Shown piece by piece: positions 1-10,707 of a DNA stretch of 64,000 nucleotides. Position numbers and translations under genes: made by a program. Position 1 is the first letter of the stretch. The number at the start of each line of letters is the position of its first letter. A model generated the notes under the pieces. The model made no database searches. It had not been told where the DNA came from and was given only the letters and a program-made list of their open reading frames with translations. Source of the stretch: Papaver somniferum (Eukaryota; Streptophyta; Magnoliopsida; Ranunculales; Papaveraceae); assembly GCF_003573695.1 (NCBI RefSeq), contig NC_039359.1:138905939-138969938 (forward strand). The letters run 5' to 3'.

Positions 1-2289
1 AACATGGGGATCCATTATCTCCCATTCCGTTTGTTCTTATGGAGGAAGTATTGAGTAGAAACTTAACCAAACTGGTAGAACTGAAGATGCGGCAACCAAT
101 GGTTATCAGAAAAGGTGTTTATCCAACTCACCTATTTTTTGCAGATGATGTTTTCATCTTCAGCAATGGTTCAAAGAAAATCTTAGTAGCTCTCATCACC
201 CTTCTCAAGAATTATCAAGATAATTCTGGTCAGATAATCAACAAACAAAAAAGTAAATGCTTTGTGGATGGTTGTACACCTTCAAGGAAAAACCAAATTT
301 TGAATTTGTTACAAATGGAGCTTACAACATTTCCTGATAAGTACTTAGGTGTCATATTGAAGCCTGGGAGAGTTAAATCGGAGACAGTGTGGCCAATGGT
401 GGAGATGATGCAAAGCTATTTAGCAGCTTGGAAGGGTAAAATGCTCTCTTTTAATGATAGACTGGTGCTCATCAAATCTGTTCTCTGCAGTGTTCCTATT
501 TATAATATGACAGTCTACAAATGGCCAAGTTCAGTAATCAAAATATGTGAAAAAATCATAAGAAATTTCTTATGGACTGGTGACAGTGAGGTTAGAAAGC
601 ATGACACTCTTGGTTGGAGCAAAGTGTGTGCACCATTCACTGAAGGAGGCTTGGGTATTAGAAGCTTGGAGGTAATTAACAAAGATTTACTAATGAAAAT
701 GATGTGGAATTTTATGAATTCAAGTGATGAATGCTCAAGTTTTTTTGCTGCTAAGTATAAGGATAAATATGGTCAATGGAGTACTCAATGGAGATTATCC
801 ACAGTATGGCCAGGATTGAAGTGGGCATGGATGGAGACGAAATCAAATGTGAGATGGAATGTTGGTAATGGTGAAAACATATCCTTGTGGTTTGATACTT
901 GGGTTGGAGATAAACCTTTAATAGACTCTCTCAATTGCACTGCTAGAATACAAGATAAGTTGCATATGTCTGTGAGTGAAATTATAGAAAATAGTGTTTG
1001 GTGTATTCCATATTCCTTGCAAAATCTCATTCCATATTCATTACCAATAATAAGTGGAGAGCAAGACAAGCTTATTTGGAGTGGAAATATAAAAGGGTCT
1101 TTCACTACATCATCTGTAGTTGAAAAAATTAGAAACAAGCATCCAAAATTACATTGGCCTGACCAAATTTGGAAAAAAAATTCTACATCTAAGCATTGCT
1201 AGTAATGCACGGAAGATTCAACAGGAAGTGTACACTGATGATGTTAAATTAGTCAAGAAAGGCTATTCTCTTGCTTCTAAATGTTGTATCTGCCAGCAAT
1301 CTCAAGACAGTATGGAGCATCTCATGTGGTCCTGCAGTTTCAGCAAGCATATATGGCAATGGTTAGTTTCTATCTTTCAGTTCCAAATTCCTACTTCCTT
1401 CTCAGACATTATTATACTTGCAAAACAGAAAAGTCCAATTGTCAGACAAGTATGGATAACAACAGCATGTGCAACAATGAGAGAACTTTGGTTCCAAAAG
1501 AATAAATTTATTAATAAAAGTATAAATCCTAATCTGGAATATTTCAAAAGAAAAATCATGAACCTAGTGTTCTATGGTGGTTACAGAATGATAGGTACAA
1601 GATGGGGGCAGAATTATGATTCAGAAATACTTCAGTTCTTCAATCTTGGTCAGAGAAATATCAGATTTAAAAGAATCCAAGAATGTCAATGGTTCAATCC
1701 ATCTGAAGGTATTGTTCTATTTTTTTGTGCTGGAATGACTGTTGGTAATCCAGGTATGGGAGGATTTGGCATTATTGCTAGAGGTCATGATTGTCAAGTT
1801 ATTGGCACTGTCTCAGGTGGAACTGGTATTGCTACTACTCATATAGATGATGCACTTTCCATTGTGTGGGCTATTGAATGGGCAGTTAAACTTCAATGCA
1901 GTAGGATACTCATCAGATCTCATTCTCTGTTAGTGATAGAAGATGCAAAAAAGGGTGTAATGCCTTGGTGCTTACAATCAAGATGGGTGAAAGACAAGAA
2001 GGAAATTCCTGAAATTATCTATGAACAATGTTACAAAGAGGTAAATTTTTCTGCAATGGAACTAGCTAAACAGGGAGCAGGATTATCTCAAGGATCTGTG
2101 GTGGTTACTAGAGGAAAGCCTTATTCTCTTTCTCAAGTTGAATTACCAGATAGGAAATACTATATATTCTGTTAATCATGATAGTTTAAAAATGTGTAAC
2201 TCCTAAGCTGTGTTTTCCTTCTTTTGTTCTGCTATTTGTAATTCTGAATTTTATTAAAGTCAATAAAATTGTGATTTATCAAAAAAAAA
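1..2289 (+). mobile_element. LINE1: non-LTR retrotransposon, 3' part with poly-A tail
   Basis: This is the 3' part of a plant L1-type LINE, entering from the left window edge. In order it carries the second half of a reverse transcriptase, a zf-RVT zinc-binding region, a degraded RNase H domain, a short 3' UTR and an A9 tail at 2281-2289. The sequence right after the tail is the interior of a copia LTR (element J). LINE1 therefore probably inserted into that LTR, with the LTR head lying left of the window. The TSD cannot be tested because the 5' end is missing. Identification rests on protein motifs; the exact LINE family is not assigned. Confidence 0.93.
3..2175 (+). pseudogene. LINE1 ORF2: reverse transcriptase - zf-RVT - RNase H, frameshifted
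   Basis: The reading frame is open from the window edge. A GDPLSP motif (about 6-23) and the catalytic FADD box (138-149) mark the RT palm. The usual plant LINE thumb region follows (LSF..R..LIKSVL near 445-485, FLWTG near 570). At 1173-1180 an A8 run carries a one-base shift: the first frame stops at 1200-1202, while the next frame continues with the zinc-binding region (cysteines from about 1282, then EHL..C) and RNase H (about 1710-2090). The RNase H sites that normally hold Asp-Glu-Asp read as Ala (CAG before GNPG), Asp and His (RSHS), so catalysis is unlikely. Enzyme functions are known from the family; this copy is dead. Confidence 0.9.
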
Positions 2290-2867
2290 TAATTAAGGGA
2301 ATCAATTGCACGGAGTCCTGTTGGGATTCAAAAGGTGTAAGGAGTGCGACTGTAACTGAATTGCTGGGAGGGTTTAATTCGGTCTCAACTACATCCCAGC
2401 CCGAAGTTAATTGGTAGTAGGATAGTGTTCGTAGCTGCTTAATACATTTTGGTGTTCAATCTGGACTAGGTCCCGTGGTTTTTCTGGATTTGCGGTTTCC
2501 TCGTTAACAAAACTTCTGGTGCCTGTGTTATTTCTTTTTCCACATTATATTGTTTATCTTTATAATTGAAATATCACAGGTTATGTGCTAATCAATCAAG
2601 GTAGATACATCCATCCTTGTTTGTTGGATACGACTTGATTGATACTTGGAAATTGATATTTTAAATCACCAAGTACTCTCACCCGGAATTCAGTTTCACG
2701 AACTTACTTCTGTAACCGTTCTGATTGTAAGAGAAACAGGTATAACTATGAATATTCTTTCTTGATTGAGATTCATTAAACTGAACTCTCGGAATTATAT
2801 TTGAGTTTTTCCATACAGGTTTCCTAAGAAAAAGTTGGTGGTGTATTTTTGTACCCCTGCGTTTTCA
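2290..2867 (+). repeat. J 5' LTR, 3' portion
   Basis: This is an LTR tail of the family that also makes solo LTRs E and H. It ends GTACCCCTGCGTTTTCA. It matches, base for base over long stretches, the reverse complement of the left end of E (17382 onward) and the J 3' LTR tail at 13918-14296 and 16772-16969. It is cut on the left by the LINE1 poly-A. Confidence 0.8.
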
Positions 2868-4240
2868 GAATATAGTGAACCCGAGATAAGTGTTGCAAAG
2901 CATAATTCTGACGGATTAAATGTTATTATTCACGCCATATGACAAGATCTTCAGCACCATGTGACTTCGTGCACTAAGTCTAAAGATGCGTGGGATATCT
3001 TAGAAACCGTATTTGAAGAAAATACCTAAGAGAAAGAATTTGGGCTTCAAAATCTAAATTCTGACTGGGAAAATCTTCGTATGTCTGATAAATATTCGTT
3101 TGATGAGTTTAATCAGAAAGTGTCTGTAATTGTTAATACATCTCATGTGTTAGGGAAGACTATTCCCCAAAAGGACATTGTGATGAAATTCTCTGATCTT
3201 TACCAGCAAGATACGAGTCTAAGAAACATGCCATTATGGAAGGAGATAACCTTGCAACTATTTTCAGAATTACCTTAGTTAGAAAGCCAAAGTTCTTTTA
3301 TCATGAACTGCAATCCAAAGCAGGAAAGGATATTGCGTTCCAGGCACACTGAAAAACACTGAAACTATCAAAAGTGAAAGTGTTGAAAACTCTGTGAACA
3401 ATCTTGTTGATCCTGAATGATGAAGATCTTGATAACTCGGTTTTATTAATCACAAGACATTTTAGAGAACTTTTTAGGAAGAGAATAAATGATCACTAGA
3501 GAAAACCTCCTGTGTCAGCAAATCCACATAATCGTGTTTCTGTGAAAACCAAAGACTCTAAGAATTATGACGATTAGGATATGTCACAGTGCTTCCAGTG
3601 TAAAATTTTCGGTCAATTTTCCAATGAGTGCCCAAATCGAATAAAATACACTGGCAACAAGAGTGTTGCTGCAACGCTTGATGAAATATCTGATCATTAT
3701 GACTACGAAGAGGATGATGGATCAAGTGTAGCACTCTTGGGTGAAATTACTAATTTTGATGAATGAAGCAATGCTCATATCAATCTTGATAATTTGGTTG
3801 ATGATTCTTCATCAAAATTGTTGGAGGATGTGATGGATTTTCCTTATACTAATGAAAACTCTATTAATGTTTCAGGTACTATGTGTTCAATTGCTAATTA
3901 CGTTCTTGAATCGATCTCAAAACAACCATGTCCTTATTATACCATTGGGGGCCATGCGCTCACACAGTATTTCAATTACAAACACAAACTAAGGTATGTC
4001 AACAAACTGCAATGAAGGGCTAGTCGTATGGAAAATGTTCTTAAACTTGTTCAAAAGTCCAATCCTGAGGTACGTAAAGTTAACTCTTCTTCTCCTAAAA
4101 GATTGAATGTTTCAAAGGAAAAGGGAAAATTTCAAATGAAAATAAGAGTCAAGTCTAGACGTTTCGTAAAGAAAGGTGTTAAAAATTCCATGCAAGAACC
4201 TATTAGTGAGCACTCTGCTGCTCGCCTCAACATAATTTAA
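2868..4240 (+). pseudogene. J gag (UBN2-type) with degraded zinc knuckles
   Basis: Three-frame reading gives a decayed copia Gag of the UBN2 class: a 'KDAWDILETVFE' stretch near 2970, then a continuous piece at 3081-3278 with FDEFNQKV and VLGKTIPQKD. A first CCHC knuckle at about 3590-3640 (CFQCKIFGQFSNEC) has Gln where His is expected. A second knuckle-like stretch (about 3930-3975, CPYYTIGGHALTQYF) has lost two Cys to Tyr. Several stops and shifts interrupt it, for example stops at 3276-3278 and 3764-3766. Gag would form the virus-like particle. The N-terminus is missing because the LTR end at 2867 runs straight into mid-gag. SIRE/Maximus-like affinity is inferred from the Gag layout. Confidence 0.75.
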
Positions 4241-4725
4241 TTGTGTTGAAAAGTGCATCTTGTATCATTTACCCTTAAAAGAGACAAGAACTTGCACATT
4301 AGGGATTTGATCAAATTTGAATATTATTACTCGGATTTCCATTTTTTTTAATGTTCGTTGGTAGAATGAGACTTCTTATGTTGTCTTTCCATCTCTTAAG
4401 AGAATAAAAATATTTTTTTGTTGAGCCTTGCTCCATCAAAATAGTCCGGGATAATTTTATCTGGTCATCAATCGGTTACATAATTGATTCTATGTAAATC
4501 TATTGTCATGAGAGTGATTTCTAACACTACCACTGTATACAGTCCGTGGATATGGAAATTTCGATATATTAGAGAATGACATAAATCAACTAAGGTTTTG
4601 ATCAATCAACAAACATGTTCATCTTAATCTATGTCTAAAGTAATGGTATTGAAAATTTGGTCTATGCAGAAACTTAAGGAAGGATAAAAGTGACATTTTA
4701 TTCTTCTTTGGTTTTATGTACTTTC
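4241..4725. other. J internal sequence, no readable gene
   Basis: These bases lie between J gag and the insertion site of B. They are AT-rich, with stops in all frames longer than about 30 codons. By position they belong to J's pol region but retain no motif I can name. The last five bases (4721-4725, CTTTC) are the left TSD of element B. Confidence 0.5.
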
Positions 4726-7140
4726 TGAAAAAGCGGGGGTCTAACAACACCAGCCAATATTTTGATTAGCAATCTGTATGGACTAAATCCGAAACACTTT
4801 GCTAGAGAATCAACTAGACTGCCAGACTCAATCTAGATAGAAAGTATCTCAAGGAGTTATTATCTCAATCTCTCGATTTGATCTTTACTCAAGCAAATAG
4901 AAATCTGTGAGTCTTTATCAAAGAGAGATAACTTAGATGGTACCAAATACCAATGTCCAAGAATCTATCAACTACAATCAACAACCAAAGGTTGGATTAG
5001 AGAAGTTTATGATCACGAACGCACAACCTGTATTATTTCAATTATACAAAATATAATGCGGAAAAGAAATAACACAGACACAAGAAATTTTGTTAACGAG
5101 GAAACCGCAAATGCATAAAAACCCCGGGACCTAGTCCAGATTGAATACACACTGTATTAAGCCGCTACAGACACTAGCCTACTGCAAAGTAACTTCGGAC
5201 TGGACTATAGTTGAACCCCAATCAGTCTCCCACCGAACCAAAGTACAGTTGTACTCCTACGCCTCTGATCCCAGCAAGATACTGCGCACTTGATTCCCTT
5301 AGTTGATCTCACCCACAACTAAGAGTTGTTGTAACCCAAAATCACAGACTTGATAATAAACAGATCTGTCTCACACATAAAAGTCTATAAAAGGATAAAT
5401 TTGTCTCCCACAGATAAATCCTAGGTTATGTTCCGTCTTTAGATGTAAAATCAAGGTAACAGGAACCAATTGATAATCCGGTCTTATATTCCCGAAGAAC
5501 AACCTAGATTAATCAATCACCTCTCTACAATCCTTCCTGACTACACAAGCGGATTGTCGAGGAATCACAAATAGTGAGACGAAGATGTTTAAGACTTCTT
5601 TATCTTGCCTATCGGAGAACTCTCACAATCTCAAGCCAATCAATCGATTGTACTCGTATGATAGAAGATGCAATATTAGATCACACAACTACGATAAAGT
5701 AGTATCGGTTTGGCTTCACAATCCCAATGAAGTCTTTAAGTCGTTAACCTGATTTTAGAGAAGAAAATCAAAGGTTAATGGAGATCGACTCTAGCGGGGG
5801 CACTAGTAGCACACAGACGTGTGGGGATTAGTTTTGCACAATGCTAGATGTCTCCTTTATATAGCCTTCAAATCAGGGTTTTTCCTTAGTTACAAAGAAA
5901 TCCATATTCACCGTAAGATGAAAACCTGATTTAGATTCAAGCTAATATTTCTCAACCGTTAGATCGAAAACTTAGCTTGTCACACACACTTGGGTAGACG
6001 TTTACTGGGTTCGTGAAAACCATGCCCAAACGTGTACGTGTATGTTGGTTCAACATAGTAACCCAAAAGGTTAACCATATGAGCATTTAATATTAACCTT
6101 GTTCTTCTTCACCATAACTAGTTCAATTGACTCAAATGAACTAGTTAAAGAGTCGTTCAATTGCTATGAGATCTTATGTAACTACATAAGACACAATTAA
6201 AACAAACATGATTCAATTCGATTGAATCGACTCATGAACATTATAGCTACGGTTTGCATAAAGCATTCCTTAGTAATTTAATGTTTCACGTTAAGAGCAC
6301 ATCTTTAGAACATAACCTCTTAAGTTCACAAACAAGTTCGCAGTCTTAAGTTAATCGGTTGAGTTTTCCAAACTCAGCAGAAATTCTCGGGATGAGAACT
6401 TCCGCCAGTTCGCGGACTTGGTTCGCGGACTTAGCACACAAACGAGTTTTGGAAAATCCTAGCAGAAATTCTCGGTCGAGAACTTCTGACAGTTCGCGGA
6501 CTGAGTTTGCGAACTAGGTTCGCGGACTTGGCAAGCCAATTCCACAATCCTTCTGATTTATCTTGATCAACAAAGTTCGAAAACTTCAGTTCAAGGAATA
6601 CATGGTTATGTAATCTAACCTCTCATTTCAATCATTGAGACATTCTCAGAGGACGCTATGTAGCCGTTATTCACAGACCGATTCACGCCAGAGCAATTCT
6701 CAAAGTGATTAAAACTTTTCATGACTTTCGTCACTAGGTGAAGATAAACTTGATCAAAGCGAAACGCTTTACCAACACACGATTTCGAGATAAAAGATAA
6801 GCAATGAATGCTCAACTTGAAATGTCAAATGTGAATGATCTAGTCTATGTAGCATACGACTTTTGTCTCATAAGAAGTAGGATATAGAAGAGATAGACTT
6901 TTGAGTGATAGATAATTCAAGTCTCCACATACCATTTTGTTGATGAAGTTCCACGATTCCTTGTATAGATCTTCGTCGTTGCATGATGAATCGCCATGAG
7001 AGCTCAACTACACTTTTCTATCCTAGTCCGAGATTTAGGTATGTAGGCTAGAAATCAAGACTTATAGTTTTGATCACTAACATTGACAAACATGCTTGAG
7101 ATAGAAACGCATGCTAGGTTGACCGAGATATGCTCTAACA
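4726..7140 (-). repeat. B 3' LTR (2415 bp)
   Basis: Terminal repeat of B, TGAAAAAGCGGGG...GCTCTAACA on the + strand. It is clearly the same sequence as 10708-13110 with scattered substitutions and small indels. It contains a cluster of the near-palindromic 12-bp word AGTTCGCGGACT and variants (words starting near 6407, 6420, 6491, 6504 and 6517). Confidence 0.95.
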
Positions 7141-7152
7141 ATCTCCCCCTTT
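7141..7152 (-). other. B polypurine tract
   Basis: On the minus strand this reads CAAAGGGGGAGAT immediately before the 3' LTR, the position and composition of a plus-strand primer. Further purine clusters of the GGGGGAG type occur on the same strand within the next 420 bases (near 7447-7454, 7488 and 7545-7552). Confidence 0.85.
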
Positions 7153-9590
7153 GTCAATTTTAGTGACAAAACTATTAATACATATGGAATACAAAAAAGA
7201 TAAACTTTAGTGGCTCCTATTCCATAGTCTAATCTTCAAAGTTCTTGAAATCTTCGTCCTTCCAAGTATTCCAATGATCCCAAAGGTTGTAAGTTTAGCA
7301 CCATCGTTGTTGAAGATCCGTAGCTATAACAATGAGAGAAATCGAGATTCTCGATCATTATTATACAGTGTCATAGTATTATTATATAACATCAAAATCC
7401 AATTGTATCACGACTTTAACAATAATACTACGGTGATATGTATCACTCCCCCTTAGTCAATACTCCATCTCGATCATGGAAACCACTCCCTCTTACACAA
7501 TGATCCAAAAACCATATGTATTTGTAGTGTGAACTACAATATTTCTCCCCCTTTTTGTCAATAAAATTGGCAAAGGTACAAGAATGGGATCATAATGAAA
7601 TTTCCACAAGAGACATTTCATGACTAAAAGAAAAATACATACCAACTTAATTTAGATGCAATCTAATAGCCGCAACTAACAGCATTCGTCAAGGAGTTTT
7701 AAGATACAAGATAACCCCTATAAAATTCCACAGCCGCACTCCCCGCAAGATATTACCATTAAGCACAAGTTCAAAAGAACTCTCCCCCATTTGATGTCAT
7801 TCCCGAGAGAACAACAAGAGCGACCTTAATTTCGAAAGAAAAGAAGGATTTTATATTGGACACCAAAAACCATAGTAATGATTTTCTATATCCACACCTC
7901 AACCAAATTAACCATAAGTAAACCCATGATTAATTCAATTGGAATACACAACTAAATCAAACCACAAAAGTGATCAATTTAATTGAAAGTTCTCAACATA
8001 AATAAACTCACGGAGCTACGACTAAGTCAATCACACGGAGATGACTAACTTAACCGTTAAAATACTCAACATGAGGAAAACCTTACGGAATATATGACTA
8101 CATTAACCAAAGAACATGATAGTGTAGCCTTTCATATATTCAACACAAGAACTTGTGGAATATATGAAAACTCAACTAGATTAATTACAAGAGAACCTAT
8201 AATTAATCTAATTGGAATATAAATAACCAAACTAATCACCGAAGAAATCAATTTAATTTTTTTGGGCTCAACATAAAAGAACTTATGGAACCCCGACTAA
8301 GTTCATCATAGAATATGACAACCTTAACTGTACATGTACTCGACATAAGAAAGAAAACTTATGGAGTACAAACTAAATAACAAAACAGGTTGATTAATTT
8401 AGTTCTTAATGCTTCACATATAACATCTTATGGAACAACCAACAAAGCCAAGGTAAATCGACTTAGTTGTAAGGTGCTCAACATAAGACACACAATGGAG
8501 CCTTCACGATAAAACATAATAAAATGGATCAATGAAGATCAATATCGTGGATAACATACAAGGATTTATTTTATTTTCCATCATAACGACATAATAGACT
8601 TTATCCTTGTTGAACAAAAGATTTTATCCTATTTTCCATCAAATTAATGATTGCATAGCCATAACTTTTGTATATGTCAAAAGTACATTCGTCCTTTCAT
8701 CAATAAGAATACCTATTCATGAACGACTTTACATTTGATTGCAATATGAGACCTTCAAGTTCACGGACGTAAACAATACATATCCCATAAAAATATTGCA
8801 ATTTCACAAACCATTAAAATACTGCAATAAACATCATCCTCCAAATATTTTTAGAATTTAATACCAATAAACCTAAAAAAAATAACATAAGAAGATGAAA
8901 ACAACAATAGCTATGTGTAGTCACAATCATCGCTATTCAAAGCACTAGTTATTCTTCCAACAAATCCAAAAAGAATACTTACTAGGCATTCATGATCTTT
9001 TCAAAAGTTTCTTCAGAGAACTAATTCTCATTATTGAAGAGTTCATTAACAAAGGGATCATTCAACTCCTCCAAGTCTTTTGAAAACGCTGTCAACTTAC
9101 TGAGTTCTTTTTCTAGTTTTCGTACAGTGTTTGCAGATTGAGACGCATTCGTTCACAGTGAACAATATATTCTAAGGATGCATAAATCCGAGATTTTAAG
9201 TTGTTTCTTTTGTTGATGAAATCTTTTACAAGGTTCCTGAAATTTTCATTAATTTGATACGACGACAAGAACCAGTTTAAGGAAGGATTTTTACCATTAA
9301 TTGTAGCCTTCACTTTCTTCAACCCTGTGGAGGAAATTCCAGTACACTATCGTACATTAGCTGCCAGCATTGTATTCCTGCTTGTGCTACATCTAGTAAC
9401 AGGTGCCATGGAATAAAAGCTTTTTGAAATACACCGTTCGTGAACCACAAAAACCCTGGACAAACAAAATATTTTGTATTTTTAGAGATATATATAGGTA
9501 AAAAAAAAATAACCAAAAATACACTCCCTGAGCCAAAAGACGCAAATCCCCATTTTCTCAAGACAAACATGGGGACGCGAACGTCTAGGG
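7153..9590 (-). other. B 3' noncoding region with ~73-bp degenerate repeats
   Basis: This stretch has no long frame. Between about 7990 and 8510 the word CTCAACATAAG (with variants) followed by 'ACTTATGGA' recurs at about 7992, 8065, 8139, 8267, 8339, 8412 and 8477, mostly 65-74 bases apart. The same region, read on the other strand, is present in element A at about 35680-36200. Near 9002-9322 a short degraded frame on the minus strand occupies the place of the small second frame of element A (34895-35167). It has no ATG and no recognised domain. Confidence 0.65.
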
Positions 9591-10655
9591 TTAGGTAGAA
9601 ACAATGGGATCAAAAAGCTCCCCTTGTTTATCCCATAGTGGATTTTTAATATAAGACACTTGAGCAGAGATTCTTCTTCTTTTGTTCCCCGAAGCACTTG
9701 TCACGTAGGACCTGCAACAATTATAAGTAGATTGAATAGCTAAAGAGCATTCGATAGGATCAATCATTTCTTTAGGCTCAACAACTTCAACACGTAAGTG
9801 TCCTTGAGAAATGATCCTGAGATTATCTCTATAGGTGTTTAAACATTCTCCCTTATTCCTGGATACCCATTTAGAACCTTCATAATAGACATTGGACTTG
9901 CATGGTACAAGATTCCACACAACTTGTCTATGAAGTTGATCTAACTCATCAATCATCGATTTTTTCCAAGAAGAGTTGCTCAGAGTTCTATCAATATTTT
10001 CTGGTTCTAAATGAGACGAATAGCAACCTATCGGAAGATATCCTTCTGTCTTGGTTGTAGAGTCTTTTCCATGTTTGGAGGCGATAGAGGATACACACAA
10101 TGAGGAATCGCCTAACACATGTAAGAAAGGGGCACAATGACTGTCACTACACCATCGAAGAGAAGAAGTAGGAAAAGAAGTAAGATTACTTATACCATCA
10201 GTACTTTTCTGTATAGAGTTTCCTGATAGTATTGTACGTCCCTTATAAGTGATGCACGGTTGCACAACATTCTTGCAGGGATTACTTTCAGTCTTCAGAC
10301 TCTTTAAAGATGAAGTACAGGGTCGAAGAGGATGATCGGATGTGTATCCATAAAGGTCAGACCCTTGGAATTTTTCTGAGTGGTTCCTAGTCACATCAGT
10401 TTTCTCAACAAACGATCGTTGAACATTATCTGAAGAGTGACAATTTTTTAGAAATGAACGACTGGATTCTCTTAGATTTAACGAGAGATTCTTACTAGAT
10501 ATCAAATCCTTACGAGTTGCAATTTCTGTAACAAGACCAGAATAGATCCGAGTTTGTTCTTCCAATCTCTTCTGAAGATTAACCAGTTTATCAGACCTTT
10601 TCCTACGGTTATTTTTTAGACCTGGTGAGGCGTCAAATGAGACTTTACGGTCCAT
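9591..10655 (-). pseudogene. B internal frame: unknown N-terminus plus remnant of copia RT start
   Basis: A 354-codon frame starts at ATG 10653-10655, about 50 bases inside the 5' LTR, a normal place for gag. Residues 1-227 are basic and Ser-rich, with a likely coiled coil (about residues 15-45), and have no domain I recognise. Residues about 228-310 match the beginning of the copia reverse transcriptase: W..SM.DELDQL...VVWNLVP, then KWV..NK and ISQGHL. The domain ends there, well before the YVDD catalytic box. The tail has KRRRISAQ and a GELFDP motif. Having no internal stop over 354 codons is notable for a non-autonomous element. It may be an expressed hybrid leftover or simply a recent deletion product. 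Confidence 0.6.
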
Positions 10656-10691
10656 ACAAACACAGAATTTTGAGGTCTTTAACGTGTTTGC

Positions 10692-10707
10692 CTGATCTGA
10701 TACCAAT
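10692..10707 (-). other. B primer-binding site (tRNA-iMet type)
   Basis: The minus-strand sequence AATTGGTATCAGATCAGG sits directly inside the 5' LTR. TGGTATCAGA is the usual plant copia site complementary to the 3' end of initiator methionine tRNA. It fixes B's direction as minus. Confidence 0.88.

Noticed and set aside
785..1138. 117-codon minus-strand frame opposite LINE1 RT
   Set aside because: Antisense of a clear RT coding region, with no domain of its own.
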